A model generated the notes under the pieces. It was not told the DNA's origin. It saw nothing but the letters and a program-made list of their open reading frames with translations, and did no database searches. The position numbers were made by a program, and so were the translations under genes. A stretch of DNA of 64,000 nt, from positions 372,001 to 436,000 of the forward strand of contig NW_025407859.1 in the NCBI RefSeq assembly GCF_003324165.1. Direction: 5' to 3'. Origin of the DNA: Naegleria lovaniensis (taxonomy: Eukaryota; Heterolobosea; Eutetramitea; Acrasida; Naegleriidae). How positions within the stretch are numbered: position 1 is the stretch's first letter; every line of letters starts with the position of its first letter. Below are positions 12,101 to 20,172 of this stretch, in pieces.

Positions 12101-13719
12101 AGAATGTAAACACAAGAAGATATACTTACCTCATTCCATAATTGTGCCGAGTTTCCACCAGCATTAATGATTTTCAAAGCTACTCGTTCTCCTGTTGACT
12201 TTTCGAGAGCAGAAAAAACAGTAGCTTGTCCACCTCGTCCCAAAGATTTGAGCTCTGTATACTCCTCTACAATGGCTGCTTCATTATTCTTCTCTGTGAT
12301 TTGAATTGTGAAATCATTCATGACAATTTTGAAACGATCATGTGGAAAGTATTGGCCACGCCGTTGTTGAATTTTTGGTACACTATGATCGTGTGGAGCT
12401 TGTCCTCCTTGTTGCTGCTGTTGACGACTGTGGTAATGTCCATGAATGATGTGGCCAGTATTTCCAAAGCTTGGACTCGAGCCACTGCCATATCGTTTCA
12501 GCAGTAACGGAGTAACATTGGAAGACTCTGTCGAAGAGGATGAGAATTCTCTTCCTTCCGAATTGGACGGCGTAAAAACTGATGATGGTTCTGAAGAGGA
12601 GGAGCTGTAAGTGCCATTTTGGGGTGTGGGAGGGTTTGATTTGGACTGATTGTTGTTCTGTGATGGTTGCTGAGAAATTTGATTTGATCGATGGGTTTGG
12701 GTCTGTTGCTGCTGTTGTTGTTGAGAGAATGGGGAGAATGTGGTAGAGGTGGTCGATGATGAAGAGGAAGAATCTCCAGGCGAAGATATAGAAGCATCAG
12801 ATTGTCTTCCCGATTCGGATAGCCTTCCTGTTGATGATGATGTATGCAATCCGGAAAATGTTACACTATGATGATGAGGTGTTTGAGAATTAGTGGATGA
12901 AGAACGAGAGCTACCAAAATCACTTTGGGTATGTTGATGATGATGTCTATTGCTCGATAAATTCAAAGGAGGGATCGAGAGTCCAACTTTTCCGTTTTTT
13001 CCAGAGCCAACGCCACCACCTGATGAAGGGGTGATCATCTCCGTTGTGCCATGATGGTGATGATGAGAATTATTGATGAGGCTAGATAAGGGTTTACTGG
13101 GAGAGAGTGGTGTAGGTTTTGTTGTGTTCAAAGGTGGTGGTATCGTATTGCTCGTAGGAGCCGTGATGCTACTACTGTTAGACAATAAATCACGTGTGGG
13201 AGAATATGCAACCTCCTCTTCTGTTGTTTTTGCAGCTACATGTGTACGACTCCCTTTTTGTGTGTGTTCATCATGATGATCGTTGTTATTGTTGTTGTTG
13301 GTGGCGGGAAGTGGTTCGGGATGGGCAGCCAGACGAAGGATATTTTCTTGGTCCTTCTCTTCCACTTGTACAAGGTCTTTGATATTGTTGGTTATTGTTG
13401 TTGAAGAGGTAGAAGTCGTAGTAGTAGTGGTTGTTGTTGATGGGTCCATAAATGTCGTTGTTGATGTTGGCACTTTGGAAGGTGAAGAGGGAAGAAGGGA
13501 CGGAGTGAAACACGATTTGTTTTCATCCATGTTGGTGTTGTTATGAGGGATCGAGTTGGACGAGAGAGTATTGTTGTTAATGATATGATTGTTATTACTA
13601 GTAACACTGGCTATATCATCATCCTCAGGGTTGTTGTTGTTATGATGGGTTGTTGTTGTTGTTTGGAATATGTTTGGCCCTATCATTTTTTTATGGATGA
13701 TGGCAGTGACAGTTGGCAC
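6150..13719 (-). CDS. Protein kinase - pseudokinase - DOCK-type C2 (DHR-1) fusion, no DHR-2 (6 exons)
   Basis: Exons 13719-12130, 12077-11895, 11804-11727, 11681-11361, 11298-10786 and 10724-6150 join through GT-AG introns, all phase 0, to give about 2419 aa. Residues 1-480 are His/Asn/Ser/Thr low complexity. Kinase 1 starts about 486: GRGGQATVF loop, VALK Lys about 516, HRDL at 614-617, KPDN, DFG at 646-648 and GTFGWMSPD, so it looks active. A second kinase-like fold follows (about 770-960); its catalytic loop reads IIKLDATKIFIDDHGEVIL, with no HRD and no DFG, so it is a pseudokinase. A DOCK-C2/DHR-1 domain lies at about 1385-1545 (FTFAPNF ... YSTVSYH ... IGYASFMLL), followed by helical repeats like the DOCK armadillo region. 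The protein ends where DHR-2, the Rac/Cdc42 exchange module, would begin, and the next gene leaves no room for it. Exchange activity is therefore not expected. The intron at 10725-10785 is what unites the two halves. Confidence 0.8.
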
Positions 13720-13891
13720 TTTGAGAAATTATGTGGCTCTTGGTTGTATTGAGCTGTTGATGTGAATGTTCGTGAGAGTGATTGTATCTGATATCTTCAA
13801 CATGGTTCTGTTGTTTTATCAGTCCCATCAAAACTATTTGACCAAAAGACGTTTTCACTTTCGTTTATGCATCTGAAAAGAACAACACGAA

Positions 13892-15003
13892 ATGATTCCT
13901 GCACCGTTACTCTCACAAGAATCATCATCAGACAAAGAACCCCATGGAAAAAGTACTTTTTGTTTGAACGTGGGTGTACCAATTCAAATTGCCTCGGATG
14001 TACATTTAGAGCACGAACGAAAACAAGTCCAAAAGATAATTGGATCTGAATTCATCACACCAAAAGCTCCATTGTTGGCTTTATTGGGAGACATTGGAGA
14101 TCCTTTTTCTCCAATCTATGAACAGTTTTTGAATGAACAATGTGAAAAGTTTCACCGAGTTGTTGTTGTGGCTGGGAATCATGAATTTTATGATCATGAT
14201 CATTAATGGAAGCAACCCGAAGAAAAATTGCACAAGTTTGTCAAAAGAACGACAAGTTAATCTTTCTCGATCATGAACTTGGTCATGATGAACACTTGTA
14301 TCAATGTCCTGAAACAGGTGGTGTTGTGAAACTAGGTATGTTTTTTATGTGTTCATATTAATGAATGGAAACATTCAATCATTGTGTTCAATCTGAAAAG
14401 TTGGAGATACTTTATGGACAAACGTTCCACAAAGAGAACGATACACCATTTCAAATCATTTGAATGATTATTACTATTCAAAAAGGTGATAAAACTCTCA
14501 CCATCAACGATACTATTCAAATGCATGAAAATTTTGTGAACAAGCTCAAAACTATGGCATTTGATGAAGCGTGTGAATATGCGATTTGTGTACTCACGCA
14601 CCATGCTCCCTATTTAGAAAATACAGTATTAGAAGATGAAAAACCGTTGGAGACTGCAATGGGAACTGATCTTTCTTATTTGTTTCAAAAACGATCGAAT
14701 ATAACTTTTTGGGGATTTGGTCACACGCATCGAAATGCAAGAATTTCATTGCCGAATAAAAAATCTGAAGGAGGAAAAACAATTCTAGCCACCAATCAGC
14801 TGGGATACATTCTAAAGTTGGGATTGGAGAAAATTAAATATGAACAAACAAAGGATGGAGAATCTGCTGTGGCTACAAGTCAATTGGGAAAGGAAGTAGA
14901 AAATACAGACCTACCTTATTCGAATGATGTAGTGTTTCGAATTCCGTTACTGAGAACGAACACTCAATGTAATTCTTCGAAATCGATCTACCATGGTGAA
15001 TGA
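13892..15003 (+). pseudogene. Metallophosphoesterase-like gene with two apparent frame breaks
   Basis: Calcineurin-like phosphoesterase with every metal-ligand motif visible: ASDVHLEHE (D-x-H), LLGDIGDP (GD), VVAGNHEFY (GNHE), LTHHAPY and FGFGHTHRNA (GHxH). The parts lie in different frames. The first frame stops at 14204 just after GNHEFYDHDH, and sense continues in another frame from about 14206 (MEATRRKIAQVC). A normal intron (GTATGT donor about 14335, AG at 14400) leads to LWTNVPQRERYTISNHLNDYY. Near 14475 the frame changes again to IQKGDKTLTINDTIQ. Neither change is at a GT-AG pair. Either the assembly lost bases or the gene is decaying; intact motifs on both sides favour error or very recent damage. 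The substrate is unknown. Confidence 0.7.
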
Positions 15004-15064
15004 AAACAGACTATCTACTCTGCACATGGATGAACAATAGTATCAAAACTATGGAACTCTAATT

Positions 15065-16684
15065 TTACTTATTTGGAACCTCCATTTGTCTCTTTCTAAA
15101 GTAACTGATGGGATCTCCCCATTCATCTAGCATGAGATGCTTATTGGACCATTTCACTCTGTCTGTGAGACATCGTTTGCATTCCTCCTTGGTATCATCA
15201 ATGCACGGTTTTCCTTGATAGAGTTGATAGTTGACTCTGTATTTAGTTGGAGTAATGATTGGCATGACCATATTAGCACCAGAATTGAGGGCAATTTCTC
15301 TACCTGCTGGATTAATTGCTTGCAAGGCCGTTGTGGCAGAAATATTTGCCTCGGGAATGAGAATTCTTGCAAGTGCAGTCATTTTCAATGACAACCTGAA
15401 TAGCTTCCTATTGTACTCTTTTTTCTCCTCTTCATTCAGATGCCCATAAAGCTTCATCCATTCTTCTCCAATAGGTGTGTCGTCTTGCACAATATATGGC
15501 CCCATTCCAATCATATCTGCTCCAATGTCTCGGAAAAATAGCAAATCACTGGCTAAATCTTCAACGGATTGTCCAGGAATCATAATCATGACACCAGTAC
15601 CTGTTTGATAACCAATATCCATGAGTGTTTTTAAGCAATCTCTTCGCTCTTCCCATACATGATTTGAATCATTGGGATGCAATTTTTTGTAGAGTTCAGG
15701 ATTTGAGGTCTCAATTCGAAGCAAGTATCGGTGAGCTCCTGCATTGAACAATCTCTGATAAGATTCTCTACTCAACTCTCCAACTCCCAAAGCAATTCCA
15801 AGTCCCTTATTCCACTCACCCGGTCCGCCTCCTCCCGTTCTCTTTTTAATTTCACGAATGACCTCTTCTAACATGGCAATTCTTCCCTCCGTGTTGAGCT
15901 CACCACTTTGCAACATGATGGATCCAAAATGATTTTCATAGGCCCAAACCGCTTGTTCAATGATTTCTTCCTTAGGCATGGTATATCGAGGGACTTTCAT
16001 GTGTTTTCTTATTCCACAGTATTTACAATCTTTTTGACATACATTCGAGAATTCAATAATTCCTCTAAAATACACCTTATTACCATAGATGGATTCTGTA
16101 ATGGAGTTGGCATAGTCAAAAAGAGCTCTCTGATCCACTAAACTCTCCATATTCAAAACATTGACAATCTGATCGTGCGTCAATTGGACAGGAACTCCCA
16201 TTTGAGGCACTTGACCAAAATATTTGGACAAGACTTTAATTCTCTCCTCGACTGGTTGCTGTAAATAATTGGCAGTTCTCTCCCGTCGCTTTTTACGTTC
16301 TTCTGCTCTCTCAGTTTTTAATGAGGACAACTCGGATTGAATGTTGTTTGTTTGAGAAATATTGTTGTCAGACTCTTCGGAAACGACATGGGCAAATTCA
16401 ATTTCTGAGGTAGGAATAGGTGGTTGTCGAATATTGATAATTGTTTTCTTTGGTGTCGGCAATAATTCATCCTCCGAAATCATGTCATGATGGTGATGAT
16501 CGTGGTCGTGATGATGATTTCCATGCCTGGATTTTGATAACCACGACGAAAAGTGGACTTGCTGGTGGGAGAGATTTGGATGAACGCCGTGCAATGTAAC
16601 ACAGCCAGTGTTCATGGACTTGTTGACCAGCTGTTTCGTTGTATTCCGAACACACATTGGGGTAAGTGTCTTCAGACCTTTCAT
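15065..16684 (-). CDS. hydE: [FeFe]-hydrogenase maturase HydE (radical SAM)
   Basis: HydE is a radical SAM enzyme of H-cluster assembly. The core (about residues 190-535) carries the CX3CX2C cluster motif in NVCQKDCKYCGIRKH (first Cys about 215), then IMLQSGE, ALGVGELSRESYQRLFNAGA, YLLRIETSNPELYKKLHP, GTGVMIMIPGQ and GADMIGMGPYIVQDDTPIG, all typical of HydE. Length is 539 aa against about 350 in bacteria; the extra is a 180-residue N-terminal extension. That extension starts with a basic stretch of the kind used for mitochondrial or hydrogenosome-like import and contains a His-rich tract (about residues 54-66). It is divergent from HydG with about 300 bases between starts, consistent with co-regulation. 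No introns. Confidence 0.93.
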   Translation of the reverse strand: MKGLKTLTPMCVRNTTKQLVNKSMNTGCVTLHGVHPNLSHQQVHFSSWLSKSRHGNHHHDHDHHHHDMISEDELLPTPKKTIINIRQPPIPTSEIEFAHVVSEESDNNISQTNNIQSELSSLKTERAEERKKRRERTANYLQQPVEERIKVLSKYFGQVPQMGVPVQLTHDQIVNVLNMESLVDQRALFDYANSITESIYGNKVYFRGIIEFSNVCQKDCKYCGIRKHMKVPRYTMPKEEIIEQAVWAYENHFGSIMLQSGELNTEGRIAMLEEVIREIKKRTGGGGPGEWNKGLGIALGVGELSRESYQRLFNAGAHRYLLRIETSNPELYKKLHPNDSNHVWEERRDCLKTLMDIGYQTGTGVMIMIPGQSVEDLASDLLFFRDIGADMIGMGPYIVQDDTPIGEEWMKLYGHLNEEEKKEYNRKLFRLSLKMTALARILIPEANISATTALQAINPAGREIALNSGANMVMPIITPTKYRVNYQLYQGKPCIDDTKEECKRCLTDRVKWSNKHLMLDEWGDPISYFRKRQMEVPNK

Positions 16685-16986
16685 TTCCTTTTTACACGAT
16701 TTTTTGATTTTAGCTTTCTACACTTTTAAGAACACAACAACAATGAGATCTACCCACTCTTCTTTTAAGGTATTTTTTAAAAGAGACGCTACTGATTCTT
16801 TTTTCACCATTTTGGACGTTAAAATTTCTTTTAATTTTTTGAGGTTTAAAAAAGGGATAAAGATTCTTACAAAATAGTCCATCAGCACGGAAAGAGCAAA
16901 TTTACAGACCTTCAGAAACAAAAAAAACATAACAACAAACATTGATCATCACCAATTTTTGGAGACATCCACAAATCCCGATAAGA
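16685..16986. promoter_or_regulatory. Shared intergenic promoter region of hydE and hydG
   Basis: The two maturase genes are transcribed away from each other from this 302-base, very AT-rich stretch, which contains poly-T and poly-A tracts. No specific binding site is recognised. Joint control is inferred from the arrangement only. Confidence 0.5.
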
Positions 16987-18768
16987 ATGAAGAGTGTTAC
17001 AAGAAGGACTGGCGCACTGCAACACTTGGTGTTGAATGGATTATCCTGTAAAAACCCCAAACATATTTTTGCTGCTAGTACGCAATCAGTCGGCAATATG
17101 TGTTTATCGAAATCCAATATTGTACCATCTCTCAATCCAGGTGCTATACTCACATCAAGAATTTGTAATTTTTCTACCTACAGCCCCATGATGGCAAGAT
17201 GGTCCGTCGAAAAGGAACCAGAAACTTTGAAACAACTTCCCGATCCTACAAAGATTATTGATGAAGCTTTACTTCATCAATTAATGGAGGAAACAAAAGA
17301 AAAAGCGCTTGATCATGAACACGTGAGAGGAATTTTGAAACGAGCCCGAGATCAAGCTCTTCTCAAGTCTCCACTACTCCGAAACAAACAAAAGAATTCA
17401 GCCAACGGTACTTCCACAGATACTACTGCCAACACTTGTGAAAGTATTCCAAAAGATGAATATGTTCAAGGATTGTCACTCGAAGATACTGCAACCTTAT
17501 TGAATATTCCAGAAACAGAGACAGATATTCTTAATAGTTTGTATACAACTGCTCTCTTCATCAAGGAGCTTATTTATGGAAATCGAATTGTCTTGTTTGC
17601 ACCTCTCTACACTAGCAACTATTGTGTAGGTAGTTGCTTGTATTGTGGATATAGAGGTTCCAACAAGGAAATGCCACGTTCTTCACTTACAGATGAACAA
17701 GTGATTCGAGAAGTAGAGGCTTTGGAAAGACAAGGACACAAAAGAATTCTCATGCTTTGTGGTGAGAGTCCAAAATACACATTTGAAGATTTCATAAGAC
17801 AACTCGTGGTTGCTGCCGATGTCAAGACAGAACCTCATGGCGATATTAGAAGAATCAATGTTGAAATTCCACAATTAAGCGTGTCTGATTTTAGAAGACT
17901 CAAGGCCACCAATAAGGTTGGAACTTATATTCTCTTCCAAGAGACATATCATCGTCAAACTCATAAGGAAATGCATCCTTTCGGAACTAAGGGACAATAT
18001 TACGATCGTTTGCAAACCATGGATAAGGCATTTGTGACTGGCTTGGATGATGTTGGTATTGGAGCCTTATTTGGATTGTATGACTATAGATTTGAAGTGT
18101 TGGCCATGTTACAACATGCAAATCACTTGAGCGACGTTTGGAATGCTGGTCCACATACCATCTCGGTTCCAAGATTGAGACCAGCCTCTGGATCTGAAGT
18201 TAGTATCAACGTGCCACATCTTGTCAATGACGATCAATTTAAAAAATTGGTTGCAGTCCTGAGATGTGCTGTACCCTATACTGGCATGATCTTGTCGACC
18301 AGAGAAACTCCTGAAATTAGAAGAGAATTGTTGAGAATTGGTATTTCACAAATGTCTGCAGGATCTAACACTGCTGTTGGAGGCTATGAAAAGAAAGAAG
18401 ATGAACGTGATGATTATTCCATGGGACAATTTTCATTGGGAGATCACCGACCAACCAATGAGGTTATTCGAGAATTGTTAGAAACAGGATACATGCCAAG
18501 CTTCTGCACTGCATGTTATCGAATGAATAGAACTGGTGAAAAATTCATGAAAATTGCCAAGAAGGGTGATATTCAAAACATGTGTCATCCTAACAGTATC
18601 ATGACTCTTGCAGAGTATTTACACGATTATGCAGATGAAGAAACACAACAAATTGGATGGAGAAGAATTGAGGAAGAACAAAAGAATATTCCTTCTGAGG
18701 CCAAACGAAAGAGTCTTAAAAAGAATTTGGAAAGTATTGCTCAAGGAGTAAGAGATATTTATTATTAA
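16987..18768 (+). CDS. hydG: [FeFe]-hydrogenase maturase HydG (radical SAM tyrosine lyase)
   Basis: HydG splits tyrosine to supply CO and CN for the H-cluster. The radical SAM cluster motif is CVGSCLYC (Cys213, 217, 220). The second, C-terminal cluster motif that separates HydG from ThiH is present as CTAC plus 22 residues to Cys533 (Cys507, 510, 533). Other signatures are MLCGESPKYTFEDF, INVEIPQLSVSDFRRL, GTYILFQETYHR, GIGALFGLYDYRFE and HTISVPRLRPASGS. Length is 593 aa. The ATG at 16987 opens MKSVTRRTGALQHLVL, a plausible mitochondrial-type presequence; the frame is open upstream only from a TTG. It is divergent from hydE. Neither the hydrogenase nor HydF is in the window. No introns. Confidence 0.95.
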   Translation: MKSVTRRTGALQHLVLNGLSCKNPKHIFAASTQSVGNMCLSKSNIVPSLNPGAILTSRICNFSTYSPMMARWSVEKEPETLKQLPDPTKIIDEALLHQLMEETKEKALDHEHVRGILKRARDQALLKSPLLRNKQKNSANGTSTDTTANTCESIPKDEYVQGLSLEDTATLLNIPETETDILNSLYTTALFIKELIYGNRIVLFAPLYTSNYCVGSCLYCGYRGSNKEMPRSSLTDEQVIREVEALERQGHKRILMLCGESPKYTFEDFIRQLVVAADVKTEPHGDIRRINVEIPQLSVSDFRRLKATNKVGTYILFQETYHRQTHKEMHPFGTKGQYYDRLQTMDKAFVTGLDDVGIGALFGLYDYRFEVLAMLQHANHLSDVWNAGPHTISVPRLRPASGSEVSINVPHLVNDDQFKKLVAVLRCAVPYTGMILSTRETPEIRRELLRIGISQMSAGSNTAVGGYEKKEDERDDYSMGQFSLGDHRPTNEVIRELLETGYMPSFCTACYRMNRTGEKFMKIAKKGDIQNMCHPNSIMTLAEYLHDYADEETQQIGWRRIEEEQKNIPSEAKRKSLKKNLESIAQGVRDIYY

Positions 18769-19223
18769 CAAGATGAATGTCAAATATATGAGGCATTCTT
18801 GTACATGAAAAGTGTGTAATTAAACACATTCAATTCCCATTATATTTTCCACTGGCTTGTTCTTGATCATGTCCAAGCCACGACTGCAAGTTCAAGAGGA
18901 GCTTGTTTCTTTGTAGAAGCATTGAGCCGCTACATCCCTGCAGGGATAACTATTAAAACTTCTTCGTAGAGAGGGTTCAGCATCAGCAAACTCGAGAGTC
19001 GTAAGACTTTGTTGCATTCTTTGTTGTTGTGTCCATTAAACGTTTCAATGCTTCCGTGCCACATTTCCAGTGGACCAGTATTGACAACTTTCAATTTCTT
19101 TTCAAGTCAGTTGATTTAACGACACTCCCGATCACAGAAGTTGCCATTGCGGAGTTGTAAATTGTTTTTTGAAGCTTAAGGTTGGATATTTTCAAACCTA
19201 CACTGGAAGGTAACCATTGGCTC
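18769..19223. other. Intergenic region, no gene seen
   Basis: This holds the 3' flank of hydG and the 5' flank of the next gene. No tRNA-like fold or convincing reading frame longer than about 15 codons was seen. Confidence 0.5.
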
Positions 19224-20069
19224 ATGAACCTCTTCACCCTCCACACAAGGCAAGTTCATGATCCACTCACCATCAAAAAAATGTCTCAATTTAAAAAACG
19301 ACTCATCACGATCATTGAAAAATCAGGTGGTATCGTGGAAGATGAATTATTTGTGTTGAAACCAGGAGTGATCATCACTGAAGTTTCTAAATCAACTCCC
19401 GAAGCTCTTGATCTCTATCAGGCCATGCACTGCAATCACGGAGATGATTATTTACAAAGTGCTGAATTCAAGGGACGTCTCACCTATTTGAGCTTTAAAG
19501 ATCAACCCACAACAAGTGAAGAGAGTGCCAACTTTCATCATCGAATGATCAATGAAGCCAAACATTTGAGTATCTATGCAGGAACGACAGTAACCTTTTT
19601 AATTGCTGGTTGTACAGTGGAGACTTGTCAAGAGTTAGTGGCACACAGAGAAGCCTCAGTAGCTCGATTGACTTCATCGGCAACATTGGCCATGAGTGAG
19701 TGTTTGTTTAGAGTGCAGGGAGAGTCCGCTCCTCGTCAGAAGGAAATGATTCGTGAGTTTTTACAGCTGCGAGAGAAGAATAAGGAATTTTGGGATAAGA
19801 AGAACACCCAAACCGAAATGCTGAGCACAGAATTCTTTAACATGCAAAATTTGTCTTGCAAGTGCAATGCATTGACATTTACAATTAATATTAAGGATTT
19901 ACACAAGCTATTGATTGGAAGAATGTGTTCAAAAGGAAACGAGACTGAAGTTCAAGAAGTGTGCTCCAAGATGGCTGAACTAGCTCACAAACAATTCCCA
20001 GAAATTATCAAGGAGCCATCCTTCTATAGAAAGATGGACGATAATGGAGAAAAGTTGGCTGTCAATTAG
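19224..20069 (+). CDS. ThyX-like (flavin-dependent thymidylate synthase fold) protein, degenerate motif
   Basis: A 281-aa protein from the ATG at 19224; an alternative ATG at 19281 gives 262 aa. The order of elements recalls ThyX: an N-terminal region with LTYLSFKDQPTTSEE, a central CQELVAHREASVARLTSSAT, and a C-terminal NIKDLHKLLIGRMCSKGNE followed by EVQEVCSKMAELAHKQFPE, which resembles the ThyX substrate-binding helix. The ThyX signature RHRxxSxNxxSxRY is only partly kept: His, Arg and the first Ser remain, while the leading Arg, the Asn and the last Arg-Tyr are lost. If the assignment is right, thymidylate synthase activity is doubtful. Assignment rests on pattern recall and a structure search could overturn it. 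No introns. Confidence 0.45.
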   Translation: MNLFTLHTRQVHDPLTIKKMSQFKKRLITIIEKSGGIVEDELFVLKPGVIITEVSKSTPEALDLYQAMHCNHGDDYLQSAEFKGRLTYLSFKDQPTTSEESANFHHRMINEAKHLSIYAGTTVTFLIAGCTVETCQELVAHREASVARLTSSATLAMSECLFRVQGESAPRQKEMIREFLQLREKNKEFWDKKNTQTEMLSTEFFNMQNLSCKCNALTFTINIKDLHKLLIGRMCSKGNETEVQEVCSKMAELAHKQFPEIIKEPSFYRKMDDNGEKLAVN

Positions 20070-20172
20070 TTGTGATTAAATTTGTATTTTGTTTGTGTTA
20101 CATCTTTGAAATAAAACAGAGCTAATAGTGCATAAAAACGGAAGAGAAAAGGCAACATGATCACCAAATTCA

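Noticed and set aside
13073-13546. Several Val/Leu-rich plus-strand frames opposite the first kinase exon
   Set aside because: They are antisense shadows of Asn/Thr/Ser codon repeats in the low-complexity N-terminus of the kinase/DOCK gene.
18860-19060. Possible tRNA or structured RNA in the hydG downstream region
   Set aside because: No T-arm consensus and no cloverleaf could be drawn.
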